Assembly: GCF_000732195.1 (NCBI RefSeq)
Contig: NZ_JNNU01000014.1
Location: 62,001 to 126,000, forward strand
Source: Neorhizobium vignae
Lineage (GTDB): Bacteria; Pseudomonadota; Alphaproteobacteria; Rhizobiales; Rhizobiaceae
Length of the DNA: 64,000 nucleotides
Direction: 5' to 3'
Shown here: positions 1 through 8,743 of the stretch, piece by piece
Position numbering within the stretch: the stretch's first letter is position 1
Layout of the letters: every line of letters starts with the position of its first letter
Translations under genes and position numbers: made by a program
The notes under the pieces: generated by a model
What the model was told of the DNA's origin: nothing
The model's input: only the letters and a program-made list of their open reading frames with translations
The model's database searches: none

Positions 1-157
1 CCATGTCCGCTTTCGTGGCAGCAGCCATTCGGCGGCTGTAATATCCGACAAGCAGGACGCGCACCGCATTGAGTAAACGCCGATAGGCTGCCTCGTCCCC
101 ATCAAGGGACAGAAGCATCAGGGCCTTCAAGGCTTCTTCCGAATGGGCGCTTGTCAT
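1..157 (-). CDS. ECF-family RNA polymerase sigma factor, N-terminal part
   Basis: Only the first 52 codons are inside the window; the gene runs off the left edge. The start at 157 reads MTSAHSEEALKALMLLSLDG, followed by DEAAYRRLLNAVRVLLVGYY and an SRR-type basic stretch, which fits sigma-70 region 2 of small ECF factors (an early GDEAAY-RLL helix). Known relatives in rhizobia and Caulobacter (SigF type) direct a small regulon that includes a cytochrome/molybdoenzyme pair, and that pair lies divergently next door. The gene is preceded by its own ECF-type promoter, which suggests autoregulation. A membrane anti-sigma gene would be expected downstream but lies outside the window. Confidence 0.8.
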   Translation of the reverse strand, partial: MTSAHSEEALKALMLLSLDGDEAAYRRLLNAVRVLLVGYYSRRMAAATKADM

Positions 158-173
158 GCTGTTTCAATGTTCA

Positions 174-198
174 TTCGGAAAAGCACGTAAACGGTTAC
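174..198 (-). promoter_or_regulatory. ECF-type promoter of the sigma factor gene
   Basis: Read on the minus strand, GTAACC (198-193) is followed after exactly 15 bases by CGAA (177-174). The start codon lies at 157, leaving room for a short leader. The same pattern with the same spacing occurs on the other strand at 254-278. It matches what is known for SigF-type ECF factors (GTAAC then CGAA). Confidence 0.65.
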
Positions 199-253
199 AG
201 GCGGAATGGAAAATATTCCGAACGCTTCGGGCCTATCACATAACCGTGAAGCT

Positions 254-278
254 GTAACGACTTTCTGCGCGGGTCGAA
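254..278 (+). promoter_or_regulatory. ECF-type promoter of the MXKDX/cytochrome/molybdoenzyme operon
   Basis: GTAACG (254-259), 15 bases, then CGAA (275-278), about 65 bases before the start of the MXKDX repeat gene. This matches the divergent promoter at 174-198 in both boxes and in spacing, so the two transcription units probably answer to the same ECF sigma factor. Confidence 0.65.
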
Positions 279-343
279 TTGATGGTTGTGAGCCCTCGGC
301 AGGCAGCCGGCGGACACATCGATTGATCCCAGGAGGACAACCC

Positions 344-607
344 ATGACCAAGCTTCTTTCCAGCCTCGCAGCCTGCACCTTCGTTGTCGGCCTCTCGCTT
401 GCCGGGGGGGCGAACGCCCAGAGCAGCATGAACTCTGACGCGATGAAGAAGGACTCCATGAAGACCGACGCCATGAAACCGGATGCTATGAAGAAGGACC
501 AGATGGCGACCGGCAGCACCAAGACCGACTGCATGCACATGGCCGGCATGGAAAAGGACGCGATGAAGAAGTCCGACATGATGAAGGCCTGCGACGCGAT
601 GAAATGA
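344..607 (+). CDS. exported pentapeptide MXKDX repeat protein
   Basis: An 87-residue protein with a clear signal peptide (hydrophobic core then AGGANAQ, cleavage near residue 26). The mature part consists of imperfect MKKD-type pentapeptides (DAMKKDSMKTDAMKPDAMKK and on), rich in Met, Lys and Asp, with two Cys. This is the MXKDX repeat family, whose function is unknown; Met, Asp and Cys content would suit metal or oxidant scavenging in the periplasm, which is inference. The ATG at 344 follows a strong AGGAGG at 331-336. It lies directly behind an ECF-type promoter and ahead of the cytochrome and molybdoenzyme genes. Confidence 0.85.
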   Translation: MTKLLSSLAACTFVVGLSLAGGANAQSSMNSDAMKKDSMKTDAMKPDAMKKDQMATGSTKTDCMHMAGMEKDAMKKSDMMKACDAMK

Positions 608-613
608 TCTGAC

Positions 614-647
614 CGCGACCGCTGAAACTTTCTGTCCGGCGGTCGCG
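614..647 (+). promoter_or_regulatory. intercistronic hairpin
   Basis: A perfect 9-bp stem CGCGACCGC (614-622) / GCGGTCGCG (639-647) with a 16-base loop lies between the MXKDX gene and the cytochrome gene. No T run follows, so it is more likely an RNA stability or partial attenuation element than a full terminator. Confidence 0.45.
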
Positions 648-689
648 TCTATCTGCTGGAGCCCGCTTCCCGCATTCGGAGGAAACACC

Positions 690-1532
690 ATGGCCACGAT
701 CGATGCCGGTGCTGCGACCGGCCGGACGGTCATCTACCGCCACAGCTTGCTGGTGCGTCTGTCGCATTGGGTGAACGTGCTCTGCATGACCGTGCTGCTG
801 TTCAGCGGCCTGCAGATATTCAATGCGCACCCGTCTCTCTATTGGGGCCAGTACGGTGCCGATAACGATCCCTCCTTCATTTCCATGGAGGCGGTTCAAG
901 ATGGCGATAAGGCCAAGGGCCTCACTCGTGTCGGTTCGCTGACCTTCAACACGACCGGGTTTCTCGGCCTCTCCGAAGTGGACGGCGAGGCGGCCGCACG
1001 AGGGTTCCCCGACTGGCTGACGATCCCGAGCTATCAGGACCTCGCAAGCGGCCGGCGATGGCATTTCTTCTTTGCGTGGCTGTTCGTCATCAACGGGTTC
1101 ATCTATCTCGCCTATGGATTGTTGAGCCGCCATTTCCGCCGCGATCTTCTGCCGGCCCGGAATGAGCTGACGCCCGCCCATATCCGCCATGAGATCGTCA
1201 ATCATGCCCGGCTGCGGTTTCCGAAAGGGCCGGAGGCGCGGCACTACAACACGCTGCAGAAGCTCACTTACGTCGCGGTCATCTTCCTGCTCCTGCCGCT
1301 GATGGTCCTGACGGGGCTCACCATGTCGCCTGGCTTCAATGCCGTGGCACCCTGGCTGCTCGATGTTTTCGGCGGCCGGCAATCCGCCCGCACCATCCAT
1401 TTCCTGACGGCATTTTCCCTCACGGCCTTCGTCGTGGTCCACGTCGCGATGGTGATCCTGTCAGGCGTCTTCAACAATCTGCGTTCGATGATCACCGGCT
1501 ACTACGCCATCGAACAGGAGGACAAAAAATGA
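690..1532 (+). CDS. cytochrome b561-type membrane subunit
   Basis: A 280-residue membrane protein with about four helices (near 28-44, 125-145, 191-210 and 236-258). Candidate heme ligands are His18, His26 in RLSHW, His125, His237 and His251, as in thiosulfate-reductase or hydrogenase type b cytochromes. It probably passes quinone electrons to or from the periplasmic molybdoenzyme encoded next; the two genes overlap by four bases (ATGA). The ATG at 690 follows GGAGGA. The long segment between the first two helices (about 45-120) is larger than in minimal b561 proteins. The partnership resembles YedZ/YedY (MsrQ/MsrP), but this cytochrome is not the YedZ family. Confidence 0.8.
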   Translation: MATIDAGAATGRTVIYRHSLLVRLSHWVNVLCMTVLLFSGLQIFNAHPSLYWGQYGADNDPSFISMEAVQDGDKAKGLTRVGSLTFNTTGFLGLSEVDGEAAARGFPDWLTIPSYQDLASGRRWHFFFAWLFVINGFIYLAYGLLSRHFRRDLLPARNELTPAHIRHEIVNHARLRFPKGPEARHYNTLQKLTYVAVIFLLLPLMVLTGLTMSPGFNAVAPWLLDVFGGRQSARTIHFLTAFSLTAFVVVHVAMVILSGVFNNLRSMITGYYAIEQEDKK

Positions 1533-2305
1533 GCCGCATCCTCACCCGCCGCCGCTTCCTGATCGGCGCGACCATGACGGCCTCGGCGCTCGGTTTGAGC
1601 GGTTGCGACGCACTCGTCGAAAGCGACCGCACGAAATCGGTCCTCAAGATCGCCGAGGGGCTTTCGATGAAAACCCAGCGCTTCCTGCTCGGCGACAACG
1701 CGCTGGCGCGCGAGTTCACCGAGGCGGATCTCTCCCCGGTCTTTCGCGCCAACGGCACCAGCATGCCGGACAATCCTCAATATCTCGACTGGATGAACCG
1801 GCAGTTCTCGACGTGGAAGCTCGAAATCGGCGGCCTGGTCGAAAGGCCGATGCAGCTGTCGCTCGCCGACCTGAAAGCGCTGCCGGCCCGTACACAGATC
1901 ACCCGGCACGACTGCGTCGAAGGCTGGAGCGCCATCGGCAAATGGACCGGCGTGCCGCTCGGCGCTCTGCTCAAGACGGTCGGCCTGAAACCGGAAGCTC
2001 GCTACATCGTTTTCCATTGTGCCGACGAATACGAGAAGTCGCTCGACGGCAGCGGCTGGTATTACGAGAGTATCGACCTGGTGGATGCCTTCCATCCGCA
2101 GACCATTCTCGCCCACACGATGAACGGCCGGGACCTCGAAGTCGCGCATGGCGCTCCACTGCGGCTGCGTGTCGAGCGCCAGCTCGGCTACAAGCAGGCG
2201 AAATATCTGACCCGCATCGAGGCGGTGGCCGATCTCGGCCGCCTTTATGGCGGCAACGGCGGTTTCTGGGAGGATCGCGGTTACGAATGGTATGCCGGGA
2301 TCTGA
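1529..2305 (+). CDS. Tat-exported molybdopterin oxidoreductase (sulfite-oxidase fold), probable lipoprotein
   Basis: A 258-residue protein with a twin-arginine signal (TRRRFLIGA) that ends in LSGC26, a lipobox, so it may be a Tat-exported lipoprotein anchored in the membrane. The core is the sulfite-oxidase molybdopterin domain; Cys129 in RHDCVEGWSAIGKW is the expected Mo ligand. The start overlaps the stop of the cytochrome gene, which indicates translational coupling and a two-subunit enzyme. The substrate cannot be read from sequence; methionine sulfoxide or another S/N-oxide is possible by analogy with YedY/MsrP. Convergent with the kinase gene six bases downstream. Confidence 0.85.
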   Translation: MSRILTRRRFLIGATMTASALGLSGCDALVESDRTKSVLKIAEGLSMKTQRFLLGDNALAREFTEADLSPVFRANGTSMPDNPQYLDWMNRQFSTWKLEIGGLVERPMQLSLADLKALPARTQITRHDCVEGWSAIGKWTGVPLGALLKTVGLKPEARYIVFHCADEYEKSLDGSGWYYESIDLVDAFHPQTILAHTMNGRDLEVAHGAPLRLRVERQLGYKQAKYLTRIEAVADLGRLYGGNGGFWEDRGYEWYAGI

Positions 2306-2311
2306 AGAGAT

Positions 2312-4222
2312 TTAGGTTCCCGGCTGTGCCGGAGCAATTCTCGGAATCCGGATGATGAAGCGGGTCCCGCGGGCCTCGCCCACGGGCGGGCTCTCGACGG
2401 CGATCGATCCGCCGAGAACTTCGGTGACGATCTGGTGGACGATATGCAGCCCGAGGCCGGTGCCGCCACTGTGACGGGCCGTGGAAAAGAAGGGTTCGAA
2501 TATCTTCTGGATGTCCGTCTCGTTTATCCCGCGACCATCGTCGGTGAATTCGATCACGACCTGATCTGCCAGTCTGCGGACATCGATGCCGATCATGCCG
2601 GGTTTGCCTGCATCGAAGGCATGCAGCAGCGAATTGTTGAGGAGGTTCGACAAGACCTGGGCAAACGGTCCCGGATAGGTGGTGATCACCAGATCATCAG
2701 GCACGTCCAGCGTCAGGCTGATGCCGGCGCTGGCGTCCCATTTGCGCAGGCGCGGATCGGCATCGGGAATGAATGCGGCGAGATCGATATCCCGTCGCTC
2801 CAGCGTCGCGCGGTCGACCGCAACCTGTTTGAAACGTTGAACCAGCGCAGTGCACCGGTGGATGGCGTCGCGCATCAGATCGAGGGCGGTATCGCTGTCT
2901 GCAATATAGAGGTCGAGATCCGAGCGGCGCAGCCCGGTTGCAATCCGTTCCTTGAAAAGCCTGAGGTCCTTGGCGGCCTTGCTGAGCACGAGTGCAGCAC
3001 TTCCAAGCGGGGTATTCATCTCGTGGGCGACGCCGGCAACCATCAGGCCCAGCGACGACAACCGTTCGGCCCGCGCAAGTTCCCGCTGCGTCACGTTCAG
3101 TTTTTCATTGGTCTCGCGCAGCGTCTTGTTCGTGTCCCCCATCTGCCGCGCCCATTCCGCCTCGGCCTCCATGCCATTGGCCAAGCGGCCGGTTACCGCA
3201 AATGCCACCATGGCGAGGATTGCGGCGACCGCGCCGAGAATGAGTTTCCCCCTCGTTTCCTGGTCGTTGATCGCGCCCGCAGAGTCACGGGCCAGCAGAT
3301 AGAGGTCGGCATCCGCGGCGCGTCTTTCCACCACTTCGCCCGTTGCAAGCAAGCCCGCACCGGGTTGGAAGCGGCGGTAGTTCCAATCTCCGTCCCTGCT
3401 GCTGAAAAGCCCTCGGTCTCCCTTGTTTATCGCCCGCAACATCTCCGCCTCAGCCGCGCCGGGCGTCGAGGTCCCGAGCTGCCAGCCCCAGTTCGCGGCC
3501 GCATTTGGACCTTGGACCCAGTATCCAGCCTGGTTCATCAGATGGAGATCCACACTCCTGTCGAGGCGCTTCAGGCGTTCGAGCAATCGCGTGGCGCGAT
3601 AGTTGATGACGATGATGCCCTGCTTGATCCCGTTGCGGAAGACAGGGCTTGCAACGCGCAATGTCGGCAGATGGGGGACTTCGACCACGCCGTTTTCGAT
3701 ATTCAGATCGAGGGCAGAGAAATATAGGCCGTTCAGCGGCAGCTGAACCGTATCGCGAAAATAGGGCCGGTCCGCCTTGTTCTGCAACTGCTCCCTGCTG
3801 ACGACCACCGGTTCTGCGCCGCCGCGGCGGTTGACGCGCAGCCGCTCATTGCCGTCATTATCCAGCCATCGGACCTGATCGTAGTCCGGCGAACTGGCGG
3901 CGAAACTCTGGAAGATTTCGGCGCTCAACGGAGCAAACCGAGTCGTCGTTTCGCCGAAGCGCGATTGCAGGTCGGCGAGAAACAGGGCATCGCGGCCAAG
4001 CCGGTCTAGAGACCGACTAAGAATGTCGTAGCCTTGCGACAGGGTCTCCTCCCTGTTGCGGATCTGCGGTTCCCGCGCGTTCGCGCCGATTTGATACCAC
4101 AGCAATGGAACGCCGAGGCCAAGTCCCACGACCCAGGGTACCACGAAGATGGCAAGCCGCCTGCGATGGCGATAAATGGCCCGAAGAGACGGAAATATGC
4201 GGGTTGCAGACGCATGGATCAT
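2312..4222 (-). CDS. membrane sensor histidine kinase
   Basis: A 636-residue kinase. A first membrane helix (about 23-43) and a second (about 326-345) flank a large periplasmic sensing region of double-Cache size. A coiled linker precedes the dimerisation helix with His400 in VAGVAHEMNTPLG. The catalytic domain has an N box (LSNLLNNSLLHAF), FTDDGRGI and GTGLGLHIV. The start lies seven bases after the end of the REC-EAL gene on the same strand, so the two form an operon and the REC-EAL protein is the likely phosphotransfer partner. The signal is unknown. Confidence 0.85.
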   Translation of the reverse strand: MIHASATRIFPSLRAIYRHRRRLAIFVVPWVVGLGLGVPLLWYQIGANAREPQIRNREETLSQGYDILSRSLDRLGRDALFLADLQSRFGETTTRFAPLSAEIFQSFAASSPDYDQVRWLDNDGNERLRVNRRGGAEPVVVSREQLQNKADRPYFRDTVQLPLNGLYFSALDLNIENGVVEVPHLPTLRVASPVFRNGIKQGIIVINYRATRLLERLKRLDRSVDLHLMNQAGYWVQGPNAAANWGWQLGTSTPGAAEAEMLRAINKGDRGLFSSRDGDWNYRRFQPGAGLLATGEVVERRAADADLYLLARDSAGAINDQETRGKLILGAVAAILAMVAFAVTGRLANGMEAEAEWARQMGDTNKTLRETNEKLNVTQRELARAERLSSLGLMVAGVAHEMNTPLGSAALVLSKAAKDLRLFKERIATGLRRSDLDLYIADSDTALDLMRDAIHRCTALVQRFKQVAVDRATLERRDIDLAAFIPDADPRLRKWDASAGISLTLDVPDDLVITTYPGPFAQVLSNLLNNSLLHAFDAGKPGMIGIDVRRLADQVVIEFTDDGRGINETDIQKIFEPFFSTARHSGGTGLGLHIVHQIVTEVLGGSIAVESPPVGEARGTRFIIRIPRIAPAQPGT

Positions 4223-4228
4223 CGGCCG

Positions 4229-6487
4229 CTACACCGTCTTGACCGACGAGTTTCGCAACCGCGCCAGGAATTGTTCGAAGGGCTCCGGGCGAGCGTAGAG
4301 ATAACCCTGAGCCAGGGTGCATTTCCTCGACCGCAGCCATTCCGCCTGCTGCTCGGTCTCGACACCCTCGGCGAGAACTCGCATGTTCATGCGCTCGCCA
4401 AGCTGAATGATCATCTCGACGATCATGTCACTCTGGCTGGACTCTCCGAGATCGGCGATGAACGACGGGTCGATCTTGAGTGTGGCGGCCTCGAACGACC
4501 GTAGCTTTGTCAGCGAAGAATAGCCTGTGCCGAAATCGTCGATGGCGATCGCGAAACCTTCGCTTCTGAGAATGGAGAGCATGTTATTGGCGTGTTGGTG
4601 CTCTTCCATCGCGACTGTCTCGGTAATTTCCAGTTCGAGCCGATCCGGCGACAGGCCATAACGGCGCGTGGTGGCGATCACTTCGTCTATGAATTCCTTT
4701 CGTCCAAGCTGTATCGGCGAGACGTTGACGGCGATGGTGACGCTTGCGAATCCCGCTTCGCTCAGGGACCGGAGTGCGCTGCATGCCTGTTCCAGGATCT
4801 GTTGACCCAGGGGCACGATCAGCCCGTTCGCCTCTGCGAGCGGAATGAAATCTGCCGGAAACACGACCGAGCCGTCCGTACGCGTCCAGCGCGCTAGGAT
4901 TTCGGCGCCGACAATCCGATTGTCGGTCAGGTCGATCTGCGGCTGGAATACGACGCTGATTTCCCGGTTGAGCAGCGCCTTGTAAAGCTGCTGCGAAAGA
5001 GCGAACCGGCGGCGCGTCTCGTCTTCGACATTGGGGTCGTATTCGATCAGTTGCCCGCTCGTCCCCTTCAATCCCGCTTTCTTCAGGAGCAGAAGCCCGG
5101 TCGCGATGACGGTTTGAGCCGACGTGAAGTGGTTGAGATCGAGGGAGGCCGCCTCTGCGCCGAAGAACAGGGCTTCCGGCGAGTGCGCACCTGCTTCGAG
5201 ACGGTTTACGTATTCGATCCGCACGAGATATTCGGGTCCGAGCACGGCAAATACGTCTTCGTGCAGACGCGCGATCATGCAGGGCGGTGGAAACGCCGCT
5301 GCCAGACGCTTCACGAAAGCGCGCAGCAGATGATCGCCCTGTGCGACGCCGAGCGAGATGCAGCTTCTCGCATACTGGTTCAGTTCGATGAACAGGACCT
5401 TCCGTCTGCGGGGCGGGGGAACCTCGAGCACCGCTTGGATGCCGCGCTTCAACGCGTTGCCGTTCGCGATCTCGAGCAGGCCGTCTTCATAGGCGATGCG
5501 GTCGAGCTGGCTGGTCAGCGCCACATTGATCAGGCCGGTGCCGATATTGGTCGCGAAGACCCGCAGCAATTCCCGCTCCGTGTCGTCGATTCGCCTGTTT
5601 GTCGCGATGTAGGCTGCCGCCGGCGGCGCGACCGCCTGGCCCTGGAAAAACAGGACCTGCGCTTTTGCGGTTTCGATACTCGCCTGCTCGTCCAACGAGC
5701 GCTGGATCAGGTCGCGAATGGATTCGTCATCGATGGTATCGAGGGTCTGGTTGAGGACCGAAGCGAACCGCCCCGCCGACCCGATGATCTTCGGCGGCTG
5801 TTCCTGGTCACGCCCGCGAACGCAAACGATGCCGTCCTCGCTGACGCCGAGAAGTGCCGCCAGTTCGTGGATCATCCGTCGGGAGAAGTCTTCAAATCCC
5901 GATGACCTCGCCAGGCTGTTGCTCGCCTCCACAATGCTCTGGAGACCCCGGCGCGCGCGGTTCAGCACATCGATCTGCTCGAAGGTCCTGAGATTTGCGG
6001 TGAGAATGCTGTGAAGCCGCTCATTGGTCAGGTCGGTCTTCAGCCAATAATCGGCGATATCATAGGTTTCTAGCGACGATTGCATCGGCGCGATGCCCGG
6101 TTGCCCCGTGAGGAGCACGATGCGCAGCTGCGAGTTGCCGAGGACCTCGCGGATCGTGCGAACCAGCCTGAGCCCCGCATCGTCGGTCTCCATCACGACG
6201 TCGAGCAGCAGGACCGCGATCGAAGGCGTTTCGAGCAGAAGCTTGGCCGCCTCGTTGGCAGAAGCGGCCATCAGTATCCGCGGCGCGACGCCGCGATAGG
6301 TGAAGCCAGAAAGCGAGAGTCTGAGGGAGCTCTGGAACATCTCGTCGTCATCGACGCTCAAGATGGTGAAATCCATCATCTCCGCTTGGAGTTGATCGGG
6401 CGACGCCCCTGTCTGGGCGGCAGGCTCCGGATGAAATTCGAAGAGATCCTGAGATTTCTTTTCCTGTTCGATATCGCCCACGAACAC
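4229..6487 (-). CDS. response regulator with DUF3369, degenerate GGDEF and EAL domains (c-di-GMP phosphodiesterase)
   Basis: A 752-residue protein. Receiver domain near 41-160 with DDD at 46-48, phosphoacceptor Asp96 (VLLLDVVME) and Lys in YWLKTDL; then a DUF3369 sensor-like region; then a GGDEF-fold segment in which the signature is replaced by LHEDVF, so it should not make c-di-GMP; then EAL from about residue 500. The EAL domain keeps its catalytic set: GAEILARW, NVS, ITETVAMEE, IDDFGTGYSSL, LKIDPSFI, LAEGVETEQQ and AQGYLYARP. It is therefore predicted to hydrolyse c-di-GMP under control of the kinase encoded next to it. Confidence 0.9.
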   Translation of the reverse strand: MFVGDIEQEKKSQDLFEFHPEPAAQTGASPDQLQAEMMDFTILSVDDDEMFQSSLRLSLSGFTYRGVAPRILMAASANEAAKLLLETPSIAVLLLDVVMETDDAGLRLVRTIREVLGNSQLRIVLLTGQPGIAPMQSSLETYDIADYWLKTDLTNERLHSILTANLRTFEQIDVLNRARRGLQSIVEASNSLARSSGFEDFSRRMIHELAALLGVSEDGIVCVRGRDQEQPPKIIGSAGRFASVLNQTLDTIDDESIRDLIQRSLDEQASIETAKAQVLFFQGQAVAPPAAAYIATNRRIDDTERELLRVFATNIGTGLINVALTSQLDRIAYEDGLLEIANGNALKRGIQAVLEVPPPRRRKVLFIELNQYARSCISLGVAQGDHLLRAFVKRLAAAFPPPCMIARLHEDVFAVLGPEYLVRIEYVNRLEAGAHSPEALFFGAEAASLDLNHFTSAQTVIATGLLLLKKAGLKGTSGQLIEYDPNVEDETRRRFALSQQLYKALLNREISVVFQPQIDLTDNRIVGAEILARWTRTDGSVVFPADFIPLAEANGLIVPLGQQILEQACSALRSLSEAGFASVTIAVNVSPIQLGRKEFIDEVIATTRRYGLSPDRLELEITETVAMEEHQHANNMLSILRSEGFAIAIDDFGTGYSSLTKLRSFEAATLKIDPSFIADLGESSQSDMIVEMIIQLGERMNMRVLAEGVETEQQAEWLRSRKCTLAQGYLYARPEPFEQFLARLRNSSVKTV

Positions 6488-6703
6488 ATCCCCCGATTGT
6501 CACGCAAGGGCTGCCCCTGCATTTCCGCGAATCCATTAATTCACTCAAAACCAAGCATGTCTCGCAAAAAGATGCAGCGAGGTCGAGATTTTGGTCTTAA
6601 TTGCCGATCGTCGCCGGTCGCTGTGTGGGAATGCCACCGAAAGTCGCAACCTCTCAAGCCGCGCTTGAATTAGGACCGTGCGAAAGGCCGGGCGCCGAAA
6701 ACT

Positions 6704-6790
6704 TTTCTCCTTTCGGGCCCGTCGCTGCTTGAGGAAGCCCGCCGCTTCGGCGAAAAGGTATTGCCGCGTCTCGATGTCTCACGCGAGATG
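6704..6790 (+). pseudogene. possible C-terminal remnant of an LLM-class flavin-dependent monooxygenase
   Basis: The 394-base gap between 6488 and 6881 has no intact gene. One frame, open from a TAG at 6671, reads FLLSGPSLLEEARRFGEKVL and then PRL. This resembles the C-terminal end of SsuD/SfnG-type FMNH2-dependent monooxygenases, where a LSGYPHLEEA-RFGE-VLP pattern is typical. No upstream part of such a gene is visible, so this would be a decayed fragment. The match is short and from memory of the family, so it is tentative. The rest of the gap holds nothing I can name. Confidence 0.35.
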
Positions 6791-6881
6791 TCGGCATCGA
6801 GGCATTCACCTGGTAGACGCTATTCGATCGTGATCCTTCCACGGTCAGGACCGCCTGATTTTTCGGCAAAGGTAACAGCCC

Positions 6882-8714
6882 GTGGCAGCCAGCCCATCCG
6901 AATTTCTAGAGCAGACAGCTGTTCGGGGCGATAGCCTTGTGGCGCGGGTGCTGAAGAGCGTCGAGACCGTGCTCGGCACCATCGCAGCGCTCATCCTCGC
7001 CGTTCTGCTGGTGGTCGTGCTGGTCAGCGTCTGCCTGCGCTATTTCTTCAATACCGGCTTCATCGGCGCCGAAGACGTCGGGATATGGCTGCATGTCGCC
7101 CTGATCTCGATCGGTGCCCCGCTCAGCCTCAACAGTGCGCTGGCCATGCGGCTCGATGTTTTCGTGCGTTTGGCTCCCGCCCGGCTGCTGCCGGCGACCC
7201 AGGTTCTGGCGGACGTGTTCACCGTACTGGCCGCCATGATCCTGCTCTTCGGCGGTTCCGAAATCATGTCCATGCTCGGCGGCATTTCTCCGACGCTCGG
7301 AGTTCCGGAATGGATCCGCTTCGGTTTCCTGGGCGCCGGCGGCGTGCTGATCCTCGTTGTGCTCCTTCTGCAAAGGCTTGCCGAGGGCAGGGCGCTACCG
7401 GTGCTGATATCCCTCGCCCTCGGCGCCGCGCTCTATTTCGGGGTTCCCGAAATCTTTATCGATAATGAACTGCCGCCGAGCCTGTTCCTGGCGCTGGTGG
7501 CCGCGCTCGGTGTCGTCCTGGCCGCCCCCCTGGCGCATGCTTTCCTCGCGGCAGCCTATGTGGCGATCGCCTTCGGCAGCAGCCTGCCGGAACCGGCGAT
7601 CGTCTCTTCGACGGTGGCCGGCATGTCGAAATTCCTGCTGCTCGCCATTCCGTTCTTCCTGCTGGCCGGCGGGCTGCTGACCTCTTCCGGCGTCGCCAAC
7701 CAGCTCGTCCGGTTCGCCGCATCCATGGTCGGCCATCGCCGGGCGGGACTGGCGCAGACGACGCTTCTGACCAGCGTGCTGTTTTCCGGCGCCTCGGGTT
7801 CGTCCGTCGCGAATGCCGCCTTCGGCGCCTCGACCTTCCAGCCGGAACTGGTCAGGCACGGTTATCCGCCTGCACAGGCAGGTGCGATCATCGCCGCCAC
7901 CTCGGTGCTCGACAACGTCATCCCTCCGTCGATCGCTTTCCTGATCCTTGCGACGGCCACCAATCTGTCGGTCGGCTCGCTGCTGGTCGGCGGCTTTTTC
8001 GCCGGCGGCCTGATGGCGGTCTGCCTCGCCGTGGCCATCCATCTGTCTGTCAGGGAGCAGGTTGCCTTGCCGCGCGCGTCGGGGCGCGAGCGCCGGCGGG
8101 CGGCCATCTCCGCCATTCCCGCCTTCGGTCTCGGCGTCATCGTCGTGGTCGGCATCCGCATCGGCATCGTCACCACCACCGAGGCGGCGGCTCTCGCGGC
8201 GCTCTATACGATAATTCTCGCGGTCTGGGGCAAGGTCGGAGCAGGCTCGCTGCTTACCTCGTTCCGACAGGCGGCGACGGAGTCCGCTGCGATCGGTTTG
8301 CTGATCGGCACGGCCGGGCCATTTGCCTTCCTGCTCGCCGTCGACAACGTTTCCGGCCTCGTCTCGGAGTTCGTGACGATGCTCGGCGGCAGCCCGCTCG
8401 CAGTCCTCATCCTCTCCAACGTCATCCTTCTGGTCGTCGGACTGGTGCTCGATATCGGTGCTGCGATCCTGTTGTTCGGCCCGATCCTGCTGCCGGCCGC
8501 CGTCGCGGCGGGCATCGACCCGATCCATTTCGGCGTCATCATTGTCGTCAATCTGATGATCCACGGCCTGACCCCGCCGCTCGGCATGCTGATCTTCGTG
8601 GTCAGCGGCGTCACCCGCATTCCCGCGACCGCGCTGTTCAAGGCGGTCGTGCCCTATCTGCTTGCACTTCTGGTTTCCCTGGCGATCCTTTGTGCCTGGG
8701 CGATCATCTTCTGA
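6882..8714 (+). CDS. TRAP transporter, fused small (DctQ) and large (DctM) permease
   Basis: A 610-residue integral membrane protein starting with GTG. The first 160-190 residues form the four-helix DctQ subunit; the rest is the DctM subunit with family motifs GSSVANAAFGASTF, TSVLDNVIPPS, TTTEAAALAALY and a C-terminal GLTPPLGMLIF. DctQ and DctM are often separate genes, but fusions are well known. With the binding protein encoded 29 bases downstream it forms a sodium- or proton-coupled importer for an organic acid type solute. The substrate cannot be told. No strong ribosome binding site precedes the GTG, so the exact start is uncertain. Confidence 0.9.
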   Translation: MAASPSEFLEQTAVRGDSLVARVLKSVETVLGTIAALILAVLLVVVLVSVCLRYFFNTGFIGAEDVGIWLHVALISIGAPLSLNSALAMRLDVFVRLAPARLLPATQVLADVFTVLAAMILLFGGSEIMSMLGGISPTLGVPEWIRFGFLGAGGVLILVVLLLQRLAEGRALPVLISLALGAALYFGVPEIFIDNELPPSLFLALVAALGVVLAAPLAHAFLAAAYVAIAFGSSLPEPAIVSSTVAGMSKFLLLAIPFFLLAGGLLTSSGVANQLVRFAASMVGHRRAGLAQTTLLTSVLFSGASGSSVANAAFGASTFQPELVRHGYPPAQAGAIIAATSVLDNVIPPSIAFLILATATNLSVGSLLVGGFFAGGLMAVCLAVAIHLSVREQVALPRASGRERRRAAISAIPAFGLGVIVVVGIRIGIVTTTEAAALAALYTIILAVWGKVGAGSLLTSFRQAATESAAIGLLIGTAGPFAFLLAVDNVSGLVSEFVTMLGGSPLAVLILSNVILLVVGLVLDIGAAILLFGPILLPAAVAAGIDPIHFGVIIVVNLMIHGLTPPLGMLIFVVSGVTRIPATALFKAVVPYLLALLVSLAILCAWAIIF

Positions 8715-8743
8715 TTCTTCCATAATTTCCGGGGACCTTAGAC

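Noticed and set aside
486..1442. Long open frame on the minus strand over the cytochrome gene
   Set aside because: No start signals, composition is that of a shadow of the plus-strand genes with GC-rich third positions, and the plus-strand proteins have clear families.
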